From Anseranas semipalmata (lineage: Eukaryota > Chordata > Aves > Anseriformes > Anseranatidae), in the NCBI GenBank assembly GCA_013399115.1, contig VXAA01005247.1:991788-1055787 (forward strand): a stretch of 64,000 nt of DNA, read 5' to 3'. Each line of letters opens with the position of its first letter. Within the stretch, counting starts at the first letter, position 1. Positions 36,601 to 45,600 of the stretch are shown here, piece after piece. The notes under the pieces were generated by a model. The model searched no databases and was not told the origin of the DNA. It saw only the letters and a list, made by a program, of their open reading frames with translations. A program made the translations under genes and the position numbers.

Positions 36601-39600
36601 TTTAAAAAAAAGTTTAGAAATTGTGGGCAATGTCACGTCTCTGCATTTTTCTCAGCTGTCCCACGAGCAGAACACTCCTCCACGTGAAATTCGGCAGTTG
36701 AATGTTAGCCATATGTAACCCTTTAGCTGTGATGTGCTTCATTTTGAAACCAGATTCATTTGCTCCTCTGTTACCTGTTCTGTATCTTCTGGTTCACACT
36801 TCCCTCCTTCGGCTGCATCCTTTCCTACAAGCTCATCTTGCAAGGACCTTCTGTGCTGGTAACCTCTTGAACCACAAGAAGGGGTTGAATTTTTCTTCAT
36901 GTTTTAAAAGTTCTGTTCTTTATATAGAATCATATCCAGTTACTCTTACCTGCTTTTTTAGCCTGTCCGTCCTTCCTTCCTTCCTTCCAAGACTGAGGGT
37001 GCACGTAGTCTCAGTATGTGACTTGCATTGTGTTTAACCTGACTGGGGTTCTGTCTTCTTCATTACAGGGACCCGCTTTCGACTCACAGCAGTCCTTATC
37101 GCACCCTGGACCGACTGCCCCCATCCCACGGGGGGAGAAGCATGCCTACAACACCCGTGCTCACACGTAACGCCTACAGTAGCAGCCACTTACAGTAAGG
37201 GGGCTTTATTTTGAGTTTGAATGGTGTTAAGGGGATAAAAGGTCATTTGCAGTGCAGCTCTCCCTGCAGCAGGGTCAGGTCTCTTCTGGATATTTGAGGC
37301 ACAAGATTGCTGTCAGCCACCATCTTCTGGCACAGTCTTGCACCAGCTTTATAACATGCAAGTGAGAGCATTTACATGAATATAAATGCTGGGCAGTAGC
37401 AGAAATAGTAGCACACACTACTGCACTACTGGGTGTCTGCAAAATTAGGAGTGAGATGGAAGCTGGCATGCAAGCTTACAGATATCTTCTGTGGATTAAG
37501 GTCTTCCAAGCCTCCTGAAAAATAAGTGGCCAAATAGAGGAGAGGGATCCAAATTAGTGCCCTTACTGTGGGAAGGAGCTATGCTATAAATGTTAAAATG
37601 TTATAATGAGCTCACGGTTAATTTGGCTGTGGTAACGCAACCGTGGGACACAGAGCCGCAGGAAACCCGGCTTCCTATGCTCTGATCCTTGCTCAGCTAC
37701 TTGTCTAGGCATTGCATACTGAGACTGTGAGATCCCTCCTGTAAGTCATTGCAAAGTGAGTTGCATTGTGAGTTGTGAGCTTTGCTGCATGTAGCACTGT
37801 CACAGGTTACCTTGCTCATTGTGAAGATCTGAAAAATCTCCTACTGTTGCAGCAAATGTAAAATTGAGCCAAGCTGAATTTATTGCAATGCACGTACTCT
37901 ATGTGAGAAGGAAATTCTGCGTTTGTATTGTGCTTTGGTTGGGGAGGAAGCATGCCTGGTTTGACCACACATGCTCTATCCAACTATCTGTATGTCTGCA
38001 TGTGACTGCTTTTAACCAACCTACATCTGTATTGTTTCAGGCCAGATGTTTCCCCACACCATTGCAGGCAGCGCAGTGGCAGTCTGGAGTCCCAAACCCA
38101 CCTGCTGTCCGAGGCTCCTGCTGAAAAGGCAGCCTTCTCCCTCTCAAAGTCCCAGCGAAGCAGCAGCACAGAGATCCTAGACGATGGATCATCCTACACT
38201 AGCCAGTCAAGCACTGAGTATTACTGTGTGACACCTACACCCAATCCATATTATACTACTCAGACGCTTGACAACAGGACCAGGGGTCGAAGACGGTCAA
38301 AGAAACAAAACATTTCTGCTGCAAATTCAGGAAGTATGCCAAATCTTGCCCAGAAGGATGTCCGAAATGGTGTCTACCACAAAAGTCAGGAGCAGCCTTC
38401 CTCCAGTTACTATATTTCCGGATATTCCCCTTACACCGAAGCTGACGTTTATTACAATGGAGGATATGTTTATGAAAGTGACACAGAGGGACAGTATAGT
38501 GTCAATCCTTCATATCGCTCATCGACACATTATGGATATGACCGTTACAGGGAATTCAGGTCTTACCATGAGGATGAAGTGGACAGAGTACCGCACAACC
38601 CATATGCAACCCTAAGGCTTCCAAGGAAGCAAGTTGCTAAAACGGAGCATATAACCAAAAACATTCACAAGGCCTTAGTAGCAGAGCATCTCCGTGGTTG
38701 GTACCAACGTGCCTCCAGTCAAAAGGAACAGGGTCATTGCCTGCAGGCAGGCTTTGAGTCTGACAGAGGATCTCAAAGGAGTTTGGGCTTTGCTGGTCTG
38801 CAGGTGCCATGCTCTCCTAGCAGTCGGGTGTCGTCTTTCTCTTCAGGTAACGTCCAATTTGTTCTATGCGAAATGTTTTGTACATCCCTTACGTGCATCA
38901 AATTCTGCTCCCTTGAAGTCAGCAGAGTATAAGCAAGGCTGAAAAGTAGATAAGGAACTGAACAGGAATTTTGTTCTTGTTGTTCTGTGCTTGGGACGAG
39001 ACTTACTTATCTTCTATGAGTAAAACTGCCTTTTACTCTTTGTAAGCGCAGTAGTCCAAAGAAGCACAGAGAGCCATATGTTTCAAACAGGCATGTTTAC
39101 CAAGTAGAAGCCATGTACATATAGTTGCTGTGAGTGTCCAAAATACAGCACAAGCACCATCACTGAACAGTCTTTATAAAGAGAGATTCCCTCACTCTAA
39201 AACAGCCCCTGCACACTGCTTTGCTCCCCACAGCGCTTGTAAATAGTATTTTGTGTTTGCATTCTCTGCTTGCATGTTCTGCAGAAACCCATAGATTGCT
39301 AATGAGAACTGTCTCATTTGGTTTATCTGCAGAAAGATCTAATTAGCTATAATTTTTTTTTTGAATTCCAGCATCTTCTGCAAACACTGCTGGGAACTGG
39401 CGGAACCCACTTGCACTGGGACTTCCAGATTATGATACGTTATCTCATTCCTCTTTCACCAGCTGTTATGGAAACACTTATGGCAACCTTCCTTTGCAAA
39501 GCAGGTGAGTAAAGTATGTCAAGATTTTCTGTCCTTTCTCCTGCATTTTGTAGGCTGCTAAAACATCTGAAGAAAGCAGCTTGATTTCAGGGGGCCAGGA

Positions 39601-41101
39601 TGAAGAGTACTTACAAAATTGACTTTGTGAGGGTGTCTTCCCCATGTAGTGTAGATCAGCCTAACTGTACCAGCAATATTCAAGGAAAGGGGAAAGAGGC
39701 ACAGTGAAGGATGAACTCACCTGTGGCACAGCCTTTTCCTCTGGCTGCTGCTGGACAGCCAAAACCTCGCACTCCCAGCAGCAGTGATGTAGGGCAGAGC
39801 ACCCCTCTCCCCGCCACGGCAGGAGGTCTCTCCTGTGCCCGGCCAGCGGTGCAGCAGGACACCGACCCATTGTGTCTCTAAAGCCATAGTGCCTGTGCCA
39901 ATAAACTTTTGGAAAAACAAGTAAAGGCAGCATCTCTCTTCAGTCGCACACCTGCTTGCTGCTGTTCAAACGCAATACTGACGTGGGTCGTCCCGGTAAT
40001 AAACCAAGCGCATCTTGCTTGGCAGAGCTCAGCCAGTGACCCCGCTGGGACTTGCTGCTTCTTGCAGCTGCCCCGGCTGTGGGGGCTTTCCTGAGGACTG
40101 CAAGGAGCCCAGGATCTCACTCGGGCGTTGCAGAAACGCGTGCGAGACTCTTGCTGCTCCTGCTTCGTGTTTTCGGTCTCTCCCGGCTCTCGCACGCCGG
40201 CTGTCACCAGCGAGACCAGAGGCCGCCTGCTCCGGGAACGGCTCTGCCCGCACAAATGCCATCCTGCCTAACTGCTCTTATGCTAAGCGTAGCCAGCTGT
40301 AGTAAGTACTCTGCATGTGTGTGCCCAGCTTCGTGGGTTGCTGCTTGCGCTTGCTGCCAGGCTGACTTGTGGGAAATGACTGAGTTTTTCATTTGTTTGT
40401 TTTACAATGAGCTAAAGCATAAGAAAAGATACAAAAGCTTCTGCTAGATCCTCATTCCTAAGCTAAATGCCTTGGGCTTTTTATTGGAGTGATTTAAAAG
40501 ATCTGCAGTAAGGGTGTTTAAGATTATGGTTTCTACTAATTTCTTAACTTTCTGTAACTGGACTTTGAGAATTGCTTATTTTGGCAGGCTTTTCCATATG
40601 AGTGTTTTTTACTATTAATTTTCCATATTCTGAATCAGTAGGCCAATCATTCATCTGTTTTATTTTCTATTTTAATGTGGTTATAATAAATGAGCAATCA
40701 ATACGTCCACCGTCTTGACAATTCTGTGCAGCTGAGATCCTGTTGCACACAATTAGCCCAATTACAGCACAAAACCTGGGTGTGTGTTCGGATCCAAATT
40801 TTGCAGGGGGTAAACTCACAATAGCCAGCATTCCTTCAAGCCCAAGGGGGCTGTGTGAGTTCATGCTCGTCACGCTGAGGTGGGATGGGGCTCCTCCTGT
40901 TCGCACATCCCCAAAGCAGAACTTGGGGATTTGGGAAAGATCTCAGCTCCTGCTTATCCCTGGTGCCGTATCTCTTCCAGAGCGTATGCAGAGACGAGCC
41001 AGCTGGGTGGTGATGAAGAGAACCAGTTGGAGGAAGACTTGCACAGCAGTGAGCAAAGGTTATTCTGGCACGAGGATTCAAAGCCTGGGACGCTTGTGTA
41101 G
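611..41101 (+). CDS. FRMD4B: FRMD4B (FERM domain-containing protein 4B), 3' 17 coding exons, 5' partial
   Basis: This is the spliced coding span of FRMD4B (GRSP1), a cytoskeletal adaptor. From family knowledge, it binds cytohesin-type Arf GEFs and sits at cell junctions. Seventeen exons were placed by hand at 611-633, 13741-13824, 14968-15033, 15752-15809, 16749-16835, 26037-26113, 27184-27322, 27828-27969, 28822-28955, 29044-29163, 30456-30684, 34305-34361, 35691-35838, 37069-37194, 38041-38846, 39372-39504 and 40981-41101. Every junction is AG/GT and the lengths sum to 2,550 nt, an exact 849 codons plus stop. In window numbering, codons 1-77 finish the FERM middle lobe, 78-178 are most of the FERM C-lobe, about 225-310 are the CUPID/DUF3338 region, 311-386 a basic helical region, and 387-849 a Ser/Tyr-rich tail. 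The human protein is a little over 1,000 residues, so roughly the first sixth lies left of the window. Identity rests on near-identity to remembered vertebrate FRMD4B and on synteny with LMOD3 and ARL6IP5; FRMD4A is the only real alternative. Confidence 0.96.
7030..7080. repeat. long A tract interrupted by an N gap
   Basis: About 20 A, then 14 N (7,050-7,063), then about 17 A. This could be a poly(A) tail of a retroposed sequence on the left (about 6,890-7,029) or a simple expanding A run. I could not find convincing target-site duplications. Confidence 0.8.
7050..7063. other. assembly gap (14 N)
   Basis: A run of N inside an A homopolymer, so the tract length is unknown. Confidence 0.99.
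11962..12063 (-). mobile_element. CR1 LINE fragment (old, truncated)
   Basis: Sequence such as CTCAGGAGGTCATCTAGCCC, then a CAGCTCCTTGCTCCAAGAAGGGTCAG-like stretch and GAGGTTGCTCAGGGC, matches the familiar 3' region of avian CR1 elements read in reverse. A TATGATT trace lies on the left. It is a short, diverged 3' fragment lacking the reverse transcriptase. Confidence 0.75.
12109..12129 (+). repeat. (GTTTT)n simple repeat
   Basis: Four tandem GTTTT units just right of the older CR1 fragment. Confidence 0.85.
13741..13824 (+). CDS. FRMD4B: FRMD4B coding exon, FERM middle lobe
   Basis: This 84-nt exon encodes [20 protein letters not shown] and then the EHPSLAYC segment, with split codons at both ends (1 base in, 2 bases out). 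The acceptor is TTGCTTTTAG and the donor GTGAGC. The [19 protein letters not shown] stretch is characteristic of the FRMD4 family FERM_M lobe. Confidence 0.95.
14150..14245 (+). mobile_element. avian endogenous retrovirus LTR fragment (5' part)
   Basis: Beginning TGTGGTAGGTCGACCTTGGC and continuing with a GGTGCCAGGTGCCCACC motif, a run resembling CGCTCTCTCACTCC and then GGGGAGAAGATGAGATGGAA, this resembles the start of a widespread bird LTR family as I remember it. No second LTR or internal viral sequence is seen nearby, so it is a truncated or solo LTR remnant in an FRMD4B intron, 326 bases after an exon. Confidence 0.6.
14968..15033 (+). CDS. FRMD4B: FRMD4B coding exon, FERM middle lobe
   Basis: A 66-nt exon encoding [20 protein letters not shown] and the start of VQ. 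The acceptor is TGTTTTGCAG and the donor GTGAGT. The [18 protein letters not shown] motif is the family's FERM_M helix region. The last codon (CA/G, Gln) is completed by the exon at 15752. Confidence 0.95.
15752..15809 (+). CDS. FRMD4B: FRMD4B coding exon, FERM middle/C lobe boundary
   Basis: A 58-nt exon encoding [19 protein letters not shown], the end of the FERM middle lobe. The acceptor is CTGTCTACAG. The donor GTTGGT is weaker than its neighbours but is supported by exact continuity (VK/DKQG) with the next exon. Confidence 0.94.
16749..16835 (+). CDS. FRMD4B: FRMD4B coding exon, start of FERM C-lobe
   Basis: An 87-nt, 29-codon symmetric (phase 0/0) exon opening with [20 protein letters not shown] and ending in KVKPRK. 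The [14 protein letters not shown] stretch starts the PH-like F3 lobe of the FERM domain. The acceptor is TTTTTCAG and the donor GTAAGT. Confidence 0.96.
23565..23797 (+). repeat. polypyrimidine (T/C) low-complexity tract
   Basis: About 230 bases are almost entirely T and C on the plus strand, in runs of T broken by CC, with very few purines, ending in a run of C. It lies directly left of the CpG-dense block. It could cause sequencing drop-out and can form triplex DNA. No coding role is supported, although a poor-quality hydrophobic frame runs through it. Confidence 0.85.
23913..24427. other. assembly gap (515 N)
   Basis: A run of N at the centre of the CpG-dense block. GC-rich bird sequence often drops out of short-read assemblies. 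Confidence 0.99.
26037..26113 (+). CDS. FRMD4B: FRMD4B coding exon, FERM C-lobe
   Basis: A 77-nt exon encoding [20 protein letters not shown] and VHDPR, with two bases of the next Arg codon. The acceptor is CCTGTTCTTCTAG and the donor GTAAGA. The sequence is a classic F3-lobe strand/turn segment and is near-identical across vertebrate FRMD4B. Confidence 0.96.
27184..27322 (+). CDS. FRMD4B: FRMD4B coding exon, FERM C-lobe end
   Basis: A 139-nt exon encoding [20 protein letters not shown], then the [23 protein letters not shown] helix that closes the F3 lobe. The donor is GTAAGT. The internal Met in VMAISQ would be the first in-frame start available to any transcript beginning just upstream of the exon at 26037. 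Confidence 0.97.
27797..27817 (+). repeat. (ATTT)n simple repeat
   Basis: About five tandem ATTT units directly before the polypyrimidine tract and acceptor of the exon at 27828. Confidence 0.85.
27828..27969 (+). CDS. FRMD4B: FRMD4B coding exon, linker after FERM domain
   Basis: A 142-nt exon encoding [20 protein letters not shown] through NGSLISS and one base of Gly. It links the FERM domain to the cytohesin-binding region. The acceptor CCTTCAG follows an ATTT repeat (27,797-27,817). The donor is GTAATA. Confidence 0.96.
28822..28955 (+). CDS. FRMD4B: FRMD4B coding exon, CUPID/DUF3338 part 1
   Basis: A 134-nt exon encoding [20 protein letters not shown], followed by a lysine- and leucine-rich coiled helix ending KKICLREA. 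This is the first half of the CUPID (DUF3338) region shared by FRMD4A, FRMD4B, INAVA and CCDC120, which contacts cytohesins. The donor is GTGAGA. Confidence 0.96.
29044..29163 (+). CDS. FRMD4B: FRMD4B coding exon, CUPID/DUF3338 part 2
   Basis: A 120-nt, 40-codon symmetric exon encoding [20 protein letters not shown] and then [20 protein letters not shown]. The LTGxxPxEYPL and VRRRxGTAFKLD blocks are the signature of the CUPID domain. It is separated from the preceding exon by an intron of only 88 nt, the shortest in the gene here. Confidence 0.97.
30456..30684 (+). CDS. FRMD4B: FRMD4B coding exon, basic helical region
   Basis: A 229-nt exon encoding [20 protein letters not shown] and on through [20 protein letters not shown] to TLTLP plus one base of Asp. 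It is helical and lysine-rich, and probably extends the coiled-coil part of the cytohesin-binding module. The preceding intron ends in an AT-only stretch (about 30,388-30,440). Confidence 0.96.
30685..34304 (+). other. FRMD4B: FRMD4B intron (3.6 kb)
   Basis: The intron contains the CR1 element at 31,083-31,385 and a TTTG-rich run at about 33,091-33,110. No exon or RNA gene was recognised. Confidence 0.8.
31083..31385 (-). mobile_element. CR1 LINE, 3' fragment
   Basis: Three tandem AATCACAG units at the left edge are the reverse complement of the CR1 3' octamer tail (ATTCTGTG). They are followed by the diagnostic GAGCTGGAAGGGACCCATAA, a GGATCATCGAGTCCAACTCC motif and a GTGAAGAACCTCTTCCTGAT motif. 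The element is 5'-truncated, in antisense orientation within an FRMD4B intron, and only mildly diverged. Confidence 0.95.
34305..34361 (+). CDS. FRMD4B: FRMD4B coding exon, Ser-rich linker
   Basis: A 57-nt exon encoding (D)[18 protein letters not shown], a conserved Ser/Thr-rich stretch that is a likely phosphorylation region. The acceptor is CGTTCACAG and the donor GTATGT. Confidence 0.95.
35691..35838 (+). CDS. FRMD4B: FRMD4B coding exon, C-terminal tail
   Basis: A 148-nt exon encoding [20 protein letters not shown] and then [21 protein letters not shown] to RHS. The first part differs from the mammalian sequence as I remember it, while the PPKSLGxERIHxRKSSxNEQ part is well conserved. The acceptor is TTTCCAACAG and the donor GTATGG. 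Confidence 0.94.
36970..36988 (+). repeat. (TTCC)n simple repeat
   Basis: Nearly five tandem TTCC units inside the intron before the exon at 37069. Confidence 0.85.
37069..37194 (+). CDS. FRMD4B: FRMD4B coding exon, C-terminal tail
   Basis: A 126-nt exon encoding [20 protein letters not shown] and then [21 protein letters not shown]. The [21 protein letters not shown] stretch is a conserved family block. The acceptor is CATTACAG and the donor GTAAGG. Confidence 0.95.
38041..38846 (+). CDS. FRMD4B: FRMD4B large C-terminal coding exon
   Basis: An 806-nt exon, the largest in the gene, encoding about 269 residues of a probably disordered tail. It contains the [20 protein letters not shown] block, a basic [10 protein letters not shown] motif, a tyrosine-rich region with about twenty Tyr in some 120 residues, the [15 protein letters not shown] block and the [20 protein letters not shown] helix. 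The acceptor is TTGTTTCAG and the donor GTAACG. Reading on past the donor would add about 28 unrelated residues before a stop. Confidence 0.97.
39372..39504 (+). CDS. FRMD4B: FRMD4B coding exon, C-terminal tail
   Basis: A 133-nt exon encoding [20 protein letters not shown] and then [23 protein letters not shown]. The GNWRxxLxLGLxDY and SSxTSCYGNxY blocks match the vertebrate family. The acceptor is AATTCCAG and the donor GTGAGT. Confidence 0.94.
40981..41101 (+). CDS. FRMD4B: FRMD4B terminal coding exon with stop
   Basis: A 121-nt coding part of the last exon, encoding [20 protein letters not shown] and then [19 protein letters not shown], stop TAG. The [16 protein letters not shown] end is essentially invariant in the family. 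Its last three residues, Thr-Leu-Val, fit a class I PDZ ligand. The acceptor is TATCTCTTCCAG. Confidence 0.97.
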
Positions 41102-42695
41102 ACTGCCTGCAGCCCTGCGTTCGTACCCTTGTGTGCCTTGCACAAAATGCTGTTACTCCGAAGGAGACCTCGGATGCACCTTCCAGACCGAACAAAGAGG
41201 AGGTGTTCTGTTGCTGGGAAAGACGAAATTCAGCATTAAGAGGGACTATAGCAAAATGACAGTCTTACCAAGAATGGCGCTTCTTTCTGAATCCAGATAG
41301 CCTACATGAGCAAGGGCAAGCCACAGTTTAATCTATGACAAGATGCAGCACTTGGTTGAAGTATTTTTATTCAGCAAGCACTTTTTTGGAAGATTGGAAG
41401 GTGTTGGAGGCAAACCTCAGAAAAAAAATGTGAAAAGGAAACTTATGGAAAAAAACAGGAATTCTAGGAGCACAATTCTGATGTCTGAAAGAAGAACAAA
41501 TGGAAATTTCTTCTGCCATGGCTTATGATGACCTGGAAGGACTTTCATAAGCTTATGAAGGATAGATACTGTGTGTGTGAATGAGGTAAAGGGTGACTTA
41601 ATCAGTATTGGGACATTACTTGAAGGAAGGCTGGATTTTTTTTATTATTATTATGGAGGTTTGAATGAATTTATCCATTTTTGGGGTGTTGTTAAGAGTG
41701 TTTGTTAGCACCACAAATGAGTTCTGGAAAGAAAAGAATTTGCTGTCACGATATGTCATGTAAAACTCTAGGTGGTTGTGGATTTTGGAAACAGGAGGAG
41801 TAAACTTTGAACTCCTTTCCATGATAAAGTGTAATTAATAACCTCACATTTTCCGACCTTTCCATGGTACAACTTCACTGTGCAGAGAAGCAGGCAAATT
41901 TTCACAGTGCCAGCGTAGTGTTTGTTGGGTGACAATTACGTTTTGCTCTGCCATAGTGAATTGAGGATCGGAAATGGAGAGTTCCGGTTATCACACGATG
42001 AACAATTTGATTGTAACGGCCAGTATTTTAAGGCGGATGCAAACATAAACGACCAAGTGGGTGCCTTAAAATGAGGGGCATTAGAATTGTACCACAAGTC
42101 ATCTGAACTGCCAGGTGCGCTGCAAAGTCACTAAGTGACAGAAACAGCATTTTCACAAAACCATTTATTCAGAAAAAAAGTGCGACTGCAGTCTTGATCT
42201 AAGAGGGATAAACCTACCTCATATCATCCATCTGTAGGAACAAACTAGCATGGGTTCTCTTGCGTGATTTACGACGACTCATTTGCATACTGTAAAATCT
42301 CTCTCGTGTCTCAGCTGTACTGTGCTTCAGGATCCCATAAAATGGTGCTCTTTTTTCTTTTATACAAAGGATTAGTAACTCCTTGTTCATATTGTGAATA
42401 GAAAAGTTTCTGATAAACTTTTTTGACTTTTTTTACCAATATTCCAGAGCATGTAATATATACAGAAGGACACACTTGTTAAGCTGGTACTTAGTCATTT
42501 GTATTATTAGAGTCGCGATTTGGAATTAAACGAACAAAAACAAAATAAAAAATAACTTATTTCCTTGGTTTTGCATATTTGTATAGCCTTCTAGAAATGC
42601 GGAAGCTCTTTTTTGCTTATTCTTTTACTACTTATGAATTTCTAGACCTATTATTTTGTATAGGTCAATAAACTGAAAAGTGTGCTACCAAAACC
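41102..42695 (+). other. FRMD4B: FRMD4B 3' untranslated region (extent inferred)
   Basis: AT-rich, non-coding sequence follows the FRMD4B stop and includes a TTA-rich patch (about 41,638-41,654). Two AATAAA hexamers (42,544-42,549 and 42,667-42,672) lie near its end, and the second is followed by GTGTG-rich sequence. The start is fixed by the stop codon. The end is inferred from the second signal, giving a UTR of about 1.6 kb. Confidence 0.65.
42667..42672 (+). terminator. FRMD4B: candidate FRMD4B polyadenylation signal AATAAA
   Basis: A canonical AATAAA with a GTGTGC element within about 15 bases downstream, 1.57 kb past the stop. An alternative AATAAA lies at 42,544-42,549. Confidence 0.6.
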
Positions 42696-45600
42696 ACTTC
42701 AGCATTCCTCCTATTTCTACTTGAGTGCTTGGAAAAGTGCAGTGCGTGGTACTTCAGGGCTTGAAACTAAGATAGAGCGAATCACCGCGGTCTGATTCTT
42801 TTGGACTGCGGTGTCAGGGTTGTCCCTGGGGGCAGTGGCCGTGGCTCCCTTTCAGATCAGCCAGCGTGGGGCAGGGAGCTGGCAGAGGCCATGCTGTTGC
42901 TGGCAAATGCTTGCCCCAGGGCAGCTCAGGCCCTTGGAGAACATGTCTGCAAGTCTGAATTCCTGATGGTGCAACGGGAGGAGCTGTACTCAGCGCCTTT
43001 GCAGAAACTGCAATGAGTTATTTGTGATTTCCTGCTTTTTGTGGCATCTGTAAGCTTAACCATCACTGAATTTCATCCTTATTTCGAGGCTGCTGGTGAA
43101 AATGTTTATTAAGAAGGATTTGCGTAGATGACCACTAAAAATATCCTCACATCGTTGTATTTTGCCATTTCTCTAAGCAGTCTTGGTGGCTTGTTGGCAT
43201 GTTCTTCGTCCGTTGAACACGTGCTTGCTTGCACCACTGTTGCTAAACTCTGGTGTTTGTAGAGGCAGCTGCGTGGTTCGAAGTCCAGTGCTGCATGCAG
43301 AACTAACGCTATCGCTGCACGTTGGCAACTATTTATCAGCACTCTCGAAGGTTTTCATTTAAAAAAGGAAATGAGATGTGTGACAAGATCTGTGCCCCAT
43401 TTGAAGCCTTGTTTACGTTCCTTTATTTCAATGCTGTAGCCATTGAATTTTGTGTCGGCTCTTCCCTTCCTGCTCGGTACTTAGCTCAGCCTGATGCATC
43501 CGTGTTGGCACAGCGCTGGCACCCGGCCTCTGGGGTTGTTCTGACAGGACCAGGATGATTTAGGATGATTTTGGATGGGTGTGTCAAGAACGTGGGAATT
43601 TTAGGTGGCTTCAGGTGGAGCCCGGTTTGCTCACCGGGGGAATACGGGGCGTGAAACCTCCAGGGCTGGATTTCAGAGACTGTGACTGTCTTGGAGGGGG
43701 ACAAGGGGACGATTGCCCACCAGGGAGCGAGGGCTGCTGCGGGGCTGAGGCACAGCTTGGGCAGCTCCTGGTGGTCCCGGTTGCTGCGCAGGCCCCTTTT
43801 TAGCAAGTGCAGCTCCTGGCCCACTGCTGAGCTCTGCCCGCTGTCGACCTCCAGCTTCTCGCGGCGGTGCTCTGCACTTCTGGAGCGATGCTTTGGTGCG
43901 CACGCGTGACTGTTCATGGAGACCAGGTCTGTATAATGCCGCTGAAGAGGTTTAAAAAAAAAAAAAAAGACGTAGCTGTGATTGTTATCATATTTGTTCA
44001 AAGCTGAAATACAAATTACCTGGGCTTGTTTGACTTGCTACCTCATCTGTGTTGTCAGTTGTTTAAACAGCTTTTCCACAGGATTTCTTCACCAGGATCA
44101 GTGAGGACATCTAGTGACCAACCAGCGCCACTGAAGCGAGGAGCCTTCCCACCTCTCAGACTCGTCTGAAACCCTCTCTGCCTCTTCCAGTTTGAAGAAA
44201 TACTTAGAAATTCGTATTCGCCATGATCCGGAATGGAGCCAAGACGCAAACAACATGAAACACCAAGGTAAAACACTTACAGACCCGAGGGGTTCAATGT
44301 TACAGCGGCACAAATGCCTGTTCTCTTAAAAAGGTGGAAGGTGCTGCTGGTGAGATGAGGGCGTGGAGGGGAAACAGCAACCCGCACAAAAGCACGCACG
44401 ATGGAGCACTTCTGAGTGCTTTTTAAATGATGGCGGGTGAAGAAGAAAAATGGGTCCTCGCCAGGAATCCTCAAAAAGGCAACAGCACTAAAATAAGCAA
44501 GGTCTGCTGTTTTTAATTGCTGCCAGCTTTTTCTGTGCTGCTTTCAATGGCAATACGCTTGGATGTGGAGTTACCGCAGGTCCCGTGGGAGGCTGGGGTC
44601 TGGAATCCCCCCGGCACAGCGGGACGGGGCTTGGGCCAGGAGCCCCCTCGCCCAGCGCATCTGAACCTTTCACACGCAAATCCTGAACGTGCGCCCAAGT
44701 GCGCTGGTGGGAAATGTGCTGGCCGACGTGACTTAGTATGCGATGGGACTCGCGGGTTCCTGCCGACCGCTCGTTTGTGATCTTGGACTTGTTCAGCTTA
44801 AGAAGGAGACGCTGCAGCAACACTTTGCACGCAGCAAAGCTGCACAGCTCCTGGGTGGACAAGAAGCCTCCACCGTGGCCCAGTGAGTGCCAAGCGTTGG
44901 TAGGAAGTCCTGTGAAGGCTGAAGGTTTGCTCCATCTCCTGGGCTTTGGGAATAGTGCACGGGAGCTGCTTGAGCAGGCGGCTTCTGTGCTGGGGGAGAA
45001 GCTCCCTGTGGCTGCGCTTGCCTGGCCCCTCCTGGGTAAGTTTCCACCTCTCCTAGGCAGGTTTCTGCTTTCTGCACTGTTCTGCAACCTACTTTGTTCT
45101 TTCCCAGAATATTTAATAAATTTCTAGGGTAGAAAGCTAAGAGCTTCAGCTATACCAGGGCCTCACACAAGTTTTAAAATCTGTCAAGTTAAAGCAAATA
45201 TGAGCAAACTTCTTTGTGTTATTTAATGGTTATTAATTTAAGTACAATTATCTACTTTCTGTATTTTTATTTCCCAAGGATCTTGTGCTAGGGGGAAAAC
45301 TCCACATCCTAAGGAATGTTCTTATCTCACTGGTAACAGAAACTTCCTGGAGTGGCTTTCAGATTATTTTGGACACCTTTTGCAGCTGTTTGAGATAAAC
45401 ACGGTGGGAAAAAAACCCTCATGTTTTATTTTGCAAATGCGCGAAGACATAAACAGTTCTGTGAGCTTGTTCTCATCGTGCTGTGCTGGCCGTGATGTCC
45501 CGCCTCTGCGTCCCCTGCTCACGCTCTTGTTCTCCTCCTGAAGGCAGCAGGTACAGATGCCGAGTCCCCATCGTCCCTCCGGTGGGGGGACAATCCTGCT

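Noticed and set aside
44488..45087. 199-codon minus-strand open frame in the intergenic region
   Set aside because: GC-rich sequence depletes stops. The peptide resembles no family I know, and overlapping frames of similar length exist on the other strand.
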